Below are positions 10,255-21,371 of a stretch of DNA of 64,000 nt, piece by piece. Source of the stretch: Salticus scenicus (taxonomy: Eukaryota > Arthropoda > Arachnida > Araneae > Salticidae); NCBI GenBank assembly GCA_963930645.1, contig OZ005661.1, forward strand, positions 194,097,532 to 194,161,531, given 5' to 3'. The notes under the pieces are model-generated. The model saw only the letters and a program-made list of their open reading frames with translations, did not search any database and was not told where the DNA came from. The position numbers and the translations under genes are program-made. The number at the start of each line of letters is the position of its first letter. Position 1 is the stretch's first letter.

Positions 10255-10416
10255 AAAAATGAACTTCTAATGAGTTTCGCTCCTTTTTAAAAAAGAACTT
10301 GAGTTGAGCGCGTTCATTTTTTCAGACATGAGTTTGAACGCGAACTAACTCGTTTTTTGCACGATGAACTTGAGTTTGAACTAGTTCGTTTTTTTTCGTG
10401 AACTTGCACAACACTG
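10255..10416. repeat. hAT right subterminal repeats
   Basis: Motifs gaacttgagttg, gagtttgaac and gaactagttcg cluster within 160 bp of the right end, mirroring the left end. Confidence 0.75.
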
Positions 10417-10424
10417 GTTATATT
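10417..10424. repeat. hAT target-site duplication, right (gttatatt)
   Basis: Exact copy of the 8 bp at 4798-4805. Confidence 0.96.
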
Positions 10425-10676
10425 AATCTTCCTCGATTAAACATTGATAGATTTAACGGTGAACCAACCGATTTCCAAAGATTTATGGATCAGTTTGAAG
10501 CAGCAATCGATAAGAATTCAGTTTTATCAAATATTGATAAATTTAGCTATTTGAGAACATACTCAAGTGGTACAGCTGCTGATGCAATAAAAGGTTTCAC
10601 GCTAACAAACAATAATTATTACGCGGCTCTGGAAACATTAAAAGATCGATTTGGTAAAAAAAACATTATTAATTAA
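10425..10676 (+). pseudogene. Gag middle fragment, ends at frameshift
   Basis: Gag resumes here with LPRLNIDRFNGEP, a motif characteristic of the DUF1759 region in BEL/Pao gag, followed by FQRFMDQFEAAID. The frame runs to a stop at 10674-10676. Before that, a run of eight A at 10656-10663 shifts the reading frame: the downstream gag-pol frame is entered if the run is one base shorter. I read this as a single-base insertion in the copy (or an assembly error), not programmed frameshifting, because the family normally has one long frame and the shift required is not the -1 type served by slippery A-runs. The TTG-initiated start of the next frame at 10651 is an artefact. Confidence 0.85.
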
Positions 10677-13600
10677 TTCACATTTAAATAAATTACTAAA
10701 TCTTTGTCCTGTAAAAAAATCCAACGATATATTTGAATTAAGAAAATTACTGGACACATGTCAGACAGAAATAAGAAATCTAGAATCCCTAGGGATAAAA
10801 GAAGAAAATTACAGCACGTTATTTTGCCCAATTTTCATAAAACTTTTACCAGCAGACATAGTTTTAGAAATAACGAAAAAATACGGCGATGATGATCAGT
10901 GGAAAGTTTCAGAAATGATTGAAATTTTAAAAACAGAAGTTGTTAGTCGCGAAAAAGCTACTGCACTAATTTCAAATGCCCAACACTCAGAACATATTTC
11001 CACCACATCAAATAAGAAAGAAAGTTATGAATCACCAAAAATAAACAAAATTCGTCCCTCAACTGCAGCTGGCCTTTACAATAATAATTCAGGCAATAAA
11101 CGACATTTCTGTAATTTTTGTAATAGCGAAAAACATTTATTACAGGACTGCAAAGAATTCAAAACTAAAGAATTCAGTGAAAAAAGAGATTTTTTGATGA
11201 AACGTGATCACTGTTTTGTTTGTTTCTCTAAAGGTCATTTGGCAAAAAATTGCCTCTGCTTTGTAAAATGCCGTATTTGTTCTCGCCGTCATTTCGATAT
11301 AATGTGTCCAGAAAATAATTCCGAAAAACAAGTTACAAATGAAAATACCGCCTTGTCCAACAAAACTTGCAATCAAGAAGTGTTACTCCAAACTTTAACG
11401 CTAAGGTTAATCAATAAAGATAAAGAATACATTATCAGAGCATTAATTGATTCAGGATCTCAGAAATCTTATTTGAAGAAAGAAATAATAAAGAAAATTG
11501 GTTATACACCTACAGGGCAAGAAAAATTAAACCATAGTTTCTTTGGTGGGTTACAACAAACACATGATCATTTACGATATAGAATAAATTTAAGTGATTT
11601 AAATAAAAACTATTTGTGTAATTTTGAAGTTCTTGATCAAGAAAAAATTTGCGCAGAAGTACCTAAATTACGAAATGGGCCATGGATTAACGAAGCAAGA
11701 AGGCGGGGAATTCAATTTTCAGATTATGCCAACTCTACAAAATTTAGAAGAAATAAAAATAGAGAAATTGATTTGTTAATTGGTGCAGATGTATGTGGGA
11801 AACTTTTTACAGGGAAAAGTAAATTACTCTCGAAGGGTTTAGTGGCCTTTGAAACAAAATTAGGTTGGACATTGATGGGTAAAACTGAAGAAATTAGTTC
11901 TAACGATAGTACAACTGTTGTTTTATCTCTTCATGTGGCCAATGCACAGATTTCAGATCTTTGGTCCCTGAATACTTTAGGAATTTTGGATTCAGGAAAT
12001 AAGAACACGAGAGAAGAATTAGACATAGCTGCTAAAGAATATTTTAACCAAAATATTAAAACTGTTGAAGATGGCAGATATGAAGTAAGCCTTCCATGGA
12101 TTGAAGGCCATCCTCCACTACCTAGCTGTAGACCAATTGCTGAGCGAAGATTGAAGAATTGCGTGGAATCACTGAAGAAATCTGGAAGATTAGAAGCTTA
12201 CGAAGCAGTTTTTGACGAATGGCTTGCAGAAGAAATCATTGAAGAAGTTGAGCCATACAGTGATAATCTGAATGAACATTTTCTGCCCCACAGAGCAGTT
12301 ATTAAAGAAAATTCCACAACTAAAATTCGTCCAGTTTTTGATGGGTCAGCGAGAGAAAAGGGCTCTCCTTCTATTAATGATTGTTTAGGAAAGGGTCCCA
12401 ACTTAGTGGAACTAATTCCCTCTGTAATTAATAGATTTCGCTTTAAAAAAATTGGGGTAATTTCAGATATTCGTAAAGCGTTCCTACAAATTCAGCTCGG
12501 CGAAGTAGACCGACCGTATCTTAAATTCCTGTGGTGGGAGGAGGGTGATCCTTCAAATATTAAGATTTTTCAGCATAGAAGAGTAGTATTCGGCCTTACT
12601 TGTAGTCCCTACTTGTTAGGAGCAACTCTAAAGTACCACTTGCAACAGGTTAACGATGAACTAAAAGAAACTGCTGATAAACTAGCAGAATCTTTTTATG
12701 TAGATAATAGTGTTACTAGTGTAGAAAGTGTCGAAAAACTTGAAAAATTTATTTCGGAGTCTAAATATATCCTTAGTACTGCAAAATTCGATCTAAGAGG
12801 GTGGGAGCATAATATTATCAATCCAACAGAAGAAAATTCTACTCCCTCCAAGAAAAGAAATGTTCCAGTTTTGGGATTATTATGGGATTTAAACAATGAT
12901 TCACTAAGTATTGATCTGAGAGAAAATCAAGAAGAAATCAAGACAGTTACCAAAAGACGAATATTGTCAGTAGCCCATAAAGTATTCGACCCCATCGGGT
13001 ATAGTTGTCCTGTAACCTTAGCACCAAAAATTTTACTTCAAGAATGTTGGCAACTAAAAGTGAGTTGGGATTCTGAATTACCTGAATGTGTTGGGAAAAA
13101 ATTTGAGAAATGGAAAAGGGGACTACATAAGTTGAATGACGTTGCTATTCCTAGACTCCTTGTAACTGATCCGGAGTATACGGAAATGAGCCTTCATGTA
13201 TTCTGCGATGCAAGCAAAGCAGCCTATGCAACTTGCATTTTTTTAAGAGCAGAAAATTTTAATGCCATTACCTGCCAACTTGTGCAAGCCAGATCTCGGA
13301 TAGCCCCATTGAAGTCAGTCACCATTCCCAGGCTAGAACTTCTTGCCTGTACCATAGGAGCAAGACTAGCGCAAAATGTGAAAACAGATCTAAGACAGCC
13401 AAGTATTCCAACACATTTTTGGACAGATTCATCAAATGCTCTATTTTGGATAAAAATAAATGAAAATTGGGCACCTTTTGTTTACAATAGAGTGCAAGAA
13501 ATTAGATCCCTCAGCCATCCAGAGAAGTGGAAATACGTACCAGGGAGGCTCAATCCTGCCGATTTGCCATCTCGGGGCTGTTCTGCTGAATTTCTCCTAA

Positions 13601-14463
13601 AATCCCGGTGGTGGGAAGGACCTTCTTGGTTAAGAAGATCTTCAGAATTTTGGCCTAACGAAGTTTTAGAACCTGATTTAAATGTAATAGAATCAGAGAG
13701 AAGAAAAACAATAGTTTCTGCAGCCAATGTGTCATCGGAAAACATAGACTTTTACGAGAAATGTTCCTCGTATAAAAAGATGTTAAAGGTCACAGCATGG
13801 ATACTCAGATTTAAAGAAAATGTTAAAAAACCTAAAGAAGCAAGAGTAATGACCAATTTAACAGTTGAAGAAATTGAAAAGGCTGAACTTACGATTATGA
13901 AGTTTGTTCAGAATCAAGATTTAAATTTTAAGAAAAACTCATCCTCTTTGCGTACATTTGTTGATGAAATGGGAGTCATCAGAGTTCAAACTAGAATATC
14001 AATGCGAAAAGATTCAGAAAATTTTAGATATCCAGTAGTTTTGCCAGCGAACCATAACGTAACCTGTAGAATTATTGAAAATGAACATACAGAAATGAAT
14101 CATGCAGGAATACAAATTCTTATGTCAGCAATTCGAGAGAAATTCTGGATAATAAGATGCAGGAAGACCATTAGAAAGATTCTGCATAGATGTGTCCAGT
14201 GTCAGAGATTCTCTTCGAAAGCTGCTGAAGTGCTGAGTTCACCTCTGCCTGAAGATAGAGTGAGAGAAGCTGGTGTTTTTGAAATTATTGGAACCGACCT
14301 TTTTGGACCACTATTCTTAAAAGATGGTAGCAAATGTTGGGTAGTTTTGTATACATGTGCAGTTTTTCGAGCTATCCACCTAGAATTGACGACTTCCTTA
14401 ACAACAGAGAATTTCATACAGACCTTGAGAAGATTCATTTCAAGTAGAGGACGACCACGTATC
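10664..14463 (+). pseudogene. BEL/Pao gag-pol: zinc knuckles, PR, RT, RNase H, IN part
   Basis: A continuous frame of about 1270 codons. Residue numbers count from 10651. Gag ends with three zinc knuckles: CNFCNSEKHLLQDC near 153, CFVCFSKGHLAKNC near 189 and CRICSRRHFDIMC near 208. The retropepsin-like protease (peptidase A17) has its active-site loop as LIDSGSQ near 264. Reverse transcriptase spans about 520-720, with ISDIRKAFLQ near 603 (first catalytic Asp) and FYVDNSV near 681 where most BEL elements have YVDD. RNase H follows, with FCDAS near 850, RLELLA near 894, WTDSS near 924 and LNPADLPSR near 966. Integrase begins with an HHCC zinc site (NEHTEMNH then HRCVQCQ, about 1143-1181) and its first catalytic Asp in GTDLFGPL near 1213. 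A small frameshift near 14464 ends the frame at a TGA. Gene products would act in cytoplasmic virus-like particles. Confidence 0.96.
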
Positions 14464-15217
14464 ATACAGTGATAATGGAACCAACTTAGTTGCGACAAGA
14501 AAAGAATTAAATACTGTGGATTGGGCACAGATTGAAGAATTTGCCACTATAAAAAGAATTAAATGGAAACTTAACCCACCGGCCTCTCCGTGGTGGGGTG
14601 GATTTTGGGAAAGATTGATTCGCATTATCAAATCAATGTTGAAAGGAGTTTTAGGAAAAGCCCATTTGAACTATGAAGAATTATATACTACCATTTGCGA
14701 CACAGAAAGTATGGTGAATTCACGACCACTTACATATGTATCTGAGGATACTGAAGATTTAACACCTCTCACACCTGAAATGTTTTTGAAAGATCTCCGT
14801 GAAACAGGAGTACCTGACTTGGATTTTATAGAAAGAAATAACCTGAGAAAAAGATTTGAATACCGACAAAAACTAAAAGACGATCTTCGCAAGAGATTTA
14901 GAACTGAATATTTAGGATCTCTTCGAGAATTTAACAATGTAAAGAAACCTCCTAACAACAATATTAAAATTGGAGATTTAGTTTTAGTGCAAAATGACAA
15001 CTTAAAACGCATTCAGTGGCCATTGGCCAAAGTGGTGGAACTCTATCCTGGTAAAGATGGACAGTTTCGTGTTGCCAAACTGAAAACACTGAATGGTGAA
15101 ATTTCACGACCACTACAGAGGATTTGCCCTTTAGAACTTAGTGATACAATTGTAAACAAGAATCAAATTCAGACCTCTAGTTTCGGTAGAATTATCAAAC
15201 CAGTGAAAAAACTTTAA
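14464..15217 (+). pseudogene. Integrase C-terminal part and DUF5641-like domain
   Basis: This frame continues pol after the frameshift. It opens with YSDNGTN, the second catalytic Asp of integrase at 14471, and about 46 residues later has WWGGFWERL with the catalytic Glu at 14609-14611, completing the DDE set. The rest, ending PLQRICPLEL and a short tail, matches the DUF5641-type C-terminal domain of BEL/Pao integrases, including GDLVLVQNDN. The stop is at 15215-15217. An ATG at 14516 is internal and is not a genuine start. The frame change at 14464 is consistent with loss of two bases in an AT-rich stretch. All active-site residues remain, so the lesion is recent. Confidence 0.93.
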
Positions 15218-15397
15218 TATCTAAACTGACTATATAACTTTAAGTCCAAAATCACTTGAACATTTTTCTGAACTATTTTTATATTATATTGTTTATTATT
15301 ATTTTTTTTATTATTTTACTAAGAATATTTTAGAATGTAAACAGTTTTCCTTTTTCTTTAATATTTTGTTGAGCATGTACAGAATCTTTCCATGCTC
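15218..15397 (+). other. Retrotransposon 3' untranslated segment
   Basis: About 180 bp of AT-rich DNA between the pol stop and the polypurine tract. There is no open frame for an envelope protein. Confidence 0.7.
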
Positions 15398-15409
15398 AAG
15401 GTGGGAGGA
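15398..15409 (+). promoter_or_regulatory. Polypurine tract
   Basis: The stretch aaggtgggagga abuts the 3' LTR and is the expected plus-strand primer. It contains one T, which is tolerated in such tracts. Confidence 0.85.
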
Positions 15410-15986
15410 TGTTGCAACATCAGTGCTTTCCCCCCATTCTTTTCCCTCTGTTTTCGCCACCTGTCGCGACAGAGGGAATGCTTTTTTTTTATTTTGATTC
15501 TCTTTTGGTTTTATTAGAATAAGATGCACTTTCGATTCGAAAGTGAAGTGTTAAAAAAGATGTAGACTTGAAAGGAAAGGCGCTTTTACGGTGTCTTAAA
15601 ATTTATTATGATTCTGTTTTATTAAAGAAGAAGAAAACTGAATATTTTGAATATACAGAAAGTTATTCATTATGTGAAGTAGAAATAATTTGAAAATTGT
15701 TTTATTAATCGTCAAATTTTGTACATATATTTCATTGTACATAGACCTTCATCATCATCATTTAATTAAATATGTTAAAAGCAAAAGTTCCAGAAATATT
15801 ATTTTGTGTCATCGATATTCTCTTCTAACTCCCTAAGTTTCAAGTCGGCCGTGAAAAGAAGAAAGGGTGAGTAACCTTTTCGATAATTAGTTGATAAATA
15901 ATGAATGTGATTTCTAATTAAAAGATATTTATCGCTAGTTATAATCTAATTTAAAAAGAACCCATGAATATATAGATTATATTAAA
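15410..15986 (+). repeat. 3' LTR
   Basis: 577 bp, differing from the 5' LTR by five substitutions and one base in a T-run by my count. A frame on the minus strand across its start is a shadow. Confidence 0.95.
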
Positions 15987-15991
15987 ACATG
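15987..15991. repeat. Target-site duplication, right (acatg)
   Basis: Matches 3447-3451 exactly. Confidence 0.9.
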
Positions 15992-16264
15992 GTTCTCTTT
16001 TTTCACCTTGAAATATTGTCCTAGAGTCAACCTTCTTTCACCAGAGTCTAACTACACGGTCCTATTTCGATTTTCAACACGTATTGTTGTACAGTGGATT
16101 GGCGTCAGTGCTATTGTTGAACTTGATAACTGAATCAATTTGGGAAATCTTGTTGCTTTGTTTGGCGTCTGTATGTTTCTTTGGTGAATTGTTTGACTAA
16201 CTATTCTGCGTTCTCATTCTTTGCTTCTACTATAAAAAAGATTACACATATATATATATATATA
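15992..16264. other. Non-coding flank, with (TA)n end
   Basis: Unclassified sequence after the retrotransposon, ending in a short (TA)n run at 16249-16264. No gene is seen. Confidence 0.4.
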
Positions 16265-16266
16265 TA

Positions 16267-16757
16267 CAGGGTGGTTCTAAATTATATATCAAAATGGAAA
16301 GACAGGTAGAAAGAACCTAAATAAGCAGATTTCGTATAGGATTGTATATGCGGTAATGCCGCCTTGAGCCCGTAGAGAGCGCTGATGAGTACGGCGTATA
16401 AACTCCAGTAGCACAACAATACTGGCCAATGTTGGACCATCACTGGCCGACATGGTTCATTTTTGGCTAACAACGGCCCAACATTGGCGCTTCGCTAGCT
16501 GGATCCATCATTTCCCGCACGGATCTCCAGCAGCATGCATGATTTCACCAATGCGGAGCTGGTCGACAGACATTTCATGTATGGGGCGGCACAAGGAAAT
16601 GGAAGAATCCAGCCAGTGAAGAGCTTTTATACGCCGCAGTCATCAGCGTCCTCTATCGGCTCAAGGCGACATTACCGCATATACAATCCTATGCGAAATC
16701 TGCTTATTTAGGTCCCCTCTACCTTACATTTCTGACATATAGTTTTGGACCACCCTT
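16267..16757. mobile_element. MITE with about 145 bp inverted repeats, TA flanks
   Basis: The left end cagggtggttctaaa pairs with the complement of the right end (aagggtggtccaaaa), and the pairing extends about 145 bp inward through aataagcagatttcg, ggattgtatatgcggtaatg and cttgagcc. TA dinucleotides flank both ends, as for Tc1/mariner-related elements. The unique centre (about 16410-16600) retains a coding remnant on the plus strand. It is therefore best seen as an internally deleted copy of an autonomous element. Confidence 0.88.
16535..16711 (+). pseudogene. DUF4817-like transposase N-terminus fragment
   Basis: An ATG at 16535 opens 58 codons ending at a TAG at 16709-16711. Residues about 4-25 read FTNAELVDRHFMYGAAQGNG, which resembles the start of DUF4817 proteins, a helix-turn-helix domain found in many arthropod transposon-derived proteins. 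The later residues come from the right inverted repeat read as protein and have no family likeness. The parent gene would have bound the element ends; this fragment is far too short to be active. The likeness is from memory of the family and needs a profile search. Confidence 0.55.

Positions 16758-16833
<76 letters not shown>
16758..16833. repeat. (TA)n microsatellite
   Basis: Nearly pure TA dinucleotides for about 70 bp, between the MITE and a foldback repeat. Confidence 0.95.
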
Positions 16834-16836
<3 letters not shown>

Positions 16837-17490
16837 TTGCCCTACCATGATTACTAAAGGAGATACATGAGTTTTTAGAATTTTGAAATGTGGAATTTAT
16901 ACTTATGTATCCCCTTTAACAACCATTACAGGACAAAACTATTTCTATCAAATTCATTGTCTTGAAGAGACGTTTCCAGGGATGTATCACAAGAGATACT
17001 TTCTTGTTTCAAATTTTAAAAATGCCTTCCCTAGTGTCACTCCTACCACCCCCTTGCCCGAGCCGAAACATTTTTGATCAAAGTATATCTTGAGATACAT
17101 TCCTGGAAACGTCTCTTCAAGGCAATGAATTTGATATAAATAGTTTTGTCCTGCAATGATTAATAAAGGAGGTACATAAGTATAAAATCCACATTTCAAA
17201 AGTCTAAAAACTCATGCATCTCCTTTAATAATTAACGTAAGGCAAAACAATTTATGTCAAATTCCTTGTTTTGAAGATACGTTTCCAGGGATGTATCACA
17301 AGAGATACCTACCTATTTGTAATTTTAAAGTTGCCCTTCCTAGCGGCCCTCCTAGCCCTCCCGGGCCCAAAATTTTTTCACCAAAAGAGGTCCATCTACA
17401 ATTCATTGGCCACATGTTTCTCCATTTTTTTTTCAATTCCGTCTCATTTTCGAGTTAGGAGGGGTGTGCGGGACTTTTGGGACACACTGT
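16834..17490. mobile_element. Foldback repeat cluster
   Basis: The left arm (about 16834-17005) holds ggagatacatgagttttta, aggacaaaactatttctatc and gacgtttccagggatgtat. Its complement lies at about 17075-17245, giving inverted arms of about 170 bp. A third, direct partial copy of the inner part follows at 17230-17310. The end gggacacactgta near 17478-17490 resembles a mariner-type terminus on the opposite strand (tacagtgtgtccc). The open frames on both strands are translations of the arms. Confidence 0.75.
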
Positions 17491-17499
17491 ATATATAAT

Positions 17500-18290
17500 A
17501 ATAAATAATATACATAATTTCATGTGAGTTATGAAAAAGATTTTTCAAAAACACTAGATATATTTTTAAAACTGTAGATAATAGCACTGAAGATTTTTTT
17601 TTATTACTTTATTATATTTTTTTTCCTTTTTATGCTCTTATACCAGCTCAAAACAATCCTTATCGCAGAATCCCCTGTTTTAAAGTTTTTTAAATGCTAA
17701 TGAAGGGATAGAAAACATAATTTATGCAACTTAGTTACAACAACAAGAAAATAATCTCTTTCATTTTTCAAGTGTCGTCATTCCAAACATCGTTAAAACT
17801 TCTTAAAACAAAAACTGCAACATTGTTAGTGATTATAATTTTTTTTCTTTTAGTTATGATGCTTTTTTGAATAAGAAAATATTTTTCTTTCTTACATTGT
17901 TATTTTTTAATTTTAGACCTCGTTTTATTAACCGATTTTTCATACTGGCTTAATTACGTTAAAATTGGATTTTCTTTATATGTTTTTAAAATGCTCATTC
18001 CTTATAAAACTTTTTTATTTGTAACCTATTCAAGAAAACATTTGATTTTTATTGCACTATATTTGTCTATATTGACTTTTGTTATCTATAATTTATTTTA
18101 TTTTATTTATTTATGATATGAGGACAGTTAGTCTACTTAATTTGTGAAAAATTATTGGTTTAATTTTAAACAATTTTATGCATTGGGTATAAATAACATG
18201 TACAGAAAATATACTGCAACTTGAAATGCAGTTTAAGATATGATCAAGCATCCACCCTAATATATCCTAATCTTTAGTGTGGTACATGAA
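17500..18290. other. AT-rich, nothing recognised
   Basis: T-rich runs and no open frame of note. No repeat shared with the rest of the window was seen. Confidence 0.4.
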
Positions 18291-18297
18291 ATGACAG

Positions 18298-18568
18298 CAC
18301 TGTTAAAAAAAGGTTTCTTAAAAATGAGCTAAATTGTCTGAAAATAGCTCCGAAACAATATATACTTGAATTTGAAAACCCATGTACTAATTTTCGCGTA
18401 TATTGCCGTGAAACATGGGGATATTGGGATTCTTATTGGTCAACTCTATTTTTGAGCATGTCAATATACTCAAAAGTGAGTACACGGTTTCTTAAATTTA
18501 AGTATATATTGTTTCGGAGCTATTTTGAGACAATTTAGCTCATTTTTAAGAAACCATTTTTAACAGTG
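18298..18568. mobile_element. 271 bp MITE
   Basis: CACTGTTAAAAA at the left and TTTTTAACAGTG at the right start an inverted repeat of about 75 bp (gtttcttaaaaatgagctaa, then gctccgaaacaatatatact). The centre is unique. No clear target duplication was found, so the superfamily is left open. Confidence 0.85.
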
Positions 18569-19054
18569 TGGTGAATGATTCTTTATATCACATTGTATAT
18601 GAAACATAATTTTGTTCAATTAAAAATGTATGTTATTTAATTACGTTTAGTGCAGTCTAAAAATAATAATATGCACCCACAAGAAATTAACCCTTTAAAC
18701 GTAATGTATTTCAATTGTTTCATATGTACCTGCAGAAGAAGTATTTATCTGATATGAGTAAAATTTCCCATTCAGCATATAATCCAGTCTAATTTAGTCT
18801 TTGCTCTAATATTTCCTTTTATGCTATGATAATATCAGCTACACAGACTAATCAACCATTAAAAACTCGGTTTCTCAAATGCAGGGACTTTAAAGCATGA
18901 AATTTTATCAAAAACATTTTTTGAAACTTTTTTTTTTCTTTTTTAAACTGATAAGAAAAGGCAAAATTTTTTATATTACTTTTATTCACAGAAATTATAA
19001 AGCCCTTCAATCAAAAATTTAAAAACTTTCTTTTCTTTTTCAAGTTTTTTTAAT
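18569..19054. other. AT-rich, nothing recognised
   Basis: No gene or shared repeat recognised. Confidence 0.4.
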
Positions 19055-20459
19055 ACTTTGACTGCTTAAATCGCGATTTCCACTGACAATATAAATTTAA
19101 TAGAACTTTCTTATTCAGTAATTTCCACTAACATTTATTTTTTTATACTTATATTTATAGGTTTCGTTTTTGTTCTATTTTGTTTTATTTTTATTTATTT
19201 ATTTATTTACTTTTGCATATTATTTTGTGTTGTTTTATTATTTAACAGTCAGTAACGCATTCTATACAGAATTTCATCATTCAATCAAGATTTGGTCGAC
19301 AAACTGTTATTAATTCACCGAATTTTTGTACTATACGTAAAGTTTTCACACTGATTTTTCTGCTCTTTTACTTGCTGTACTATTATAAAATATGGTTTAT
19401 AGGTAGCTCTAAATGTATATGAAAACGTATATATTTAGGAAAAATGTGATATTGGATACTGAAGGTGATTTTAATAATACAAATCATTAAAAATGTCATT
19501 CAGAAACAGTGTCATAAAACCATTTTTTAAAACAACTAGGGGGCCCTGCCCCCTGCTCGCTCCGCTCACCAACCCCCGAGGAAGGCTTTTCCCTCACCCC
19601 GACTTGCTTCGCTCATTAACCCCTGCTGGATTTTGCTCGACTATTCGCAACTTTGCCTTTCATTGAATTGGAATATTAATAATACATAACACAAGAGAAA
19701 AGTTGAACAATATTATAGAAATCCACTATATATGGTATCACATTGAAATACACAATATTTAATATTATATCGTTTAAAATGTGAAAAATCTGTCTTAACG
19801 TTCGACAGTTTAATAACAATTTGCCATTATTTTGAGAGAAAACATATGTTCAACAGCTAGACACACAAAATAAACAACGATAGCACTAACTGTTTAGAAC
19901 AGAGAGAAATTCTTATCTAAACGATTTAGCGCTACAGCTTTGGTATACGATCCACTTGTTAAATTTTTGTCACTGTTGGACGATGAATTTTTCGGGTATT
20001 ATTGCTTGATTAAAGACATTATGAACTTATTTTTTCTAATGCCTATATTTATTACTATTGAATATTTTTTAGTTAATTTAGGGCAATATGTAACACTCTG
20101 CATTTATTTCTAATGTACAACAAGGTTTAAAATGGTGCTTACAACAGTAAACATGTAACTTTTTAAAGTGCATTTTTCTTAGAATATGATTTAGTCAGAT
20201 CTATTGAAATTGAATATCTTATGTGATTATTTTAAACATTTCATTAGTAGTAGTACGACAGGACAATTTCTTTCAGATAGCGATTTTGTATTGTAGCCAT
20301 GAATGTGCCAAGATGCCCGTCAATATCTGATTTTGCCATTTCTTTAACTATATTAAATACTAAGTTAAATCGAGGGGGGGGGGGGTGAGGAATCACACTT
20401 TTCGAAACCTACTAATAAGCGAAAAATTCATCCTTGATTATATTGTAAAAACGAATTGC

Positions 20460-20735
20460 CGATTTGGACTATTCAACATAGACCATCACCATTCATAAAT
20501 TGGATGGCTTTTGAATGTTTGTTGACAATATTTTCTGAATAAATATTCATGATGGCTCCTGAATACTTGTTGGCGATATATTCTGAATAATTATTATTGT
20601 TGGCGATTTCTACTGGTATATATTGAACATGACATCTTAATAGTTGTTGGCGATATCTCCTGAACTTGTGTTAATGATTGGCTTCTAAATATTTGTTGGC
20701 TACAACTTCTGGATGTGTACTGGTTACACCTTGAT
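20460..20735 (+). repeat. Diverged 55-60 bp tandem repeat
   Basis: The phrase ttgttggcgatat with ttctgaataa recurs at irregular spacing inside the Helitron. Units are strongly diverged. Confidence 0.6.
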
Positions 20736-21371
20736 TTTTTTTACATATATATTATATAATATTAAATTTACAAAATAAAAAATGCGTGTGGAGAATGAAA
20801 CATAATGATATTGGATAATATAATATAATTTAATTTATCGAGATATCAAAGGTACAGGAAAAACTACTTTAACCATTTTCTTTCTAATAGTACAGATAAT
20901 ATTTTACCTGGAGATATTTTGTATATTTAGCTCAAATAAAAAATGTTCTTCTTTTTTTTTCTCTTGAATTAAGTTAAAAAATATTTAAAATAAAATTGAA
21001 AAAAAAAATGTGCTAAAGCAATGGGACAGTTTAACCTCTTGGCGAAATTTTAAATTTGGCACCGAAGAAGCTTAGACTTTTCTCGCAAAAATCTTGACAT
21101 GCATAACTGAGATAGATAATTTAAGTCATCGTCAAATTAAATGAAAAATTTAAAATCTGGCAGTGAGGCCCTGTATTAGGCGTAACTAAAATATTTTAGC
21201 AATGCAGTTACTTCATTCCATTACATGGAAAAATAGACACACACAAAAAAAAAGTCCTTTTGTATTAAATTAAATTCTGTTTTCTGCAAAGTTTTACATC
21301 AATGCTTAAAACACAAAAATAGGTTGTGAATTTTATTATTATTATTATTGCACTATTTTATAATTTTTCTC

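Larger units (their letters stand above)
4806..10416. mobile_element. Non-autonomous hAT element, 5.6 kb
   Basis: The ends read CAGTGTTGTGCA at the left and TGCACAACACTG at the right, a 12-bp perfect terminal inverted repeat with the CAGTG start common in hAT elements. The flanking 8-bp duplication is perfect. No open frame inside resembles a hAT transposase or its BED zinc finger, so mobility must have come from elsewhere. The interior is a patchwork of other repeats: a GGGCACC-type repeat, two SINE copies in opposite orientation, a possible MITE and a palindrome cluster. At 5611 bp it is long for a non-autonomous hAT, which suggests that it grew by capturing other insertions. It lies in gag of the BEL element and must be younger than that copy. 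Confidence 0.93.
3452..15986 (+). mobile_element. BEL/Pao LTR retrotransposon, interrupted by hAT
   Basis: Two LTRs of 578 and 577 bp flank a primer-binding site, a gag-pol coding region and a polypurine tract. Removing the hAT insertion and its duplicated 8 bp leaves about 6.9 kb, normal for BEL/Pao. Domain order is gag (DUF1759-like region and three zinc knuckles), aspartic protease, reverse transcriptase, RNase H, integrase and the DUF5641-like C-terminus. No envelope-like frame follows integrase. I count five substitutions and one single-base indel between the LTRs, so insertion was recent. The present copy cannot make an intact polyprotein because of the hAT insertion and two frameshifts. 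It would be copied through an RNA intermediate in the cytoplasm; autonomous function of this copy is not expected. Confidence 0.97.

Noticed and set aside
10651..10676. Programmed ribosomal frameshift at the A8 run
   Set aside because: A -1 slip on AAAAAAC leads at once to a stop; the frame needed is the other one, and a single-base insertion explains it more simply.
15311..15529. 72-codon minus-strand frame as an antisense gene
   Set aside because: It crosses the polypurine tract and 3' LTR start and has no likeness to a protein family.
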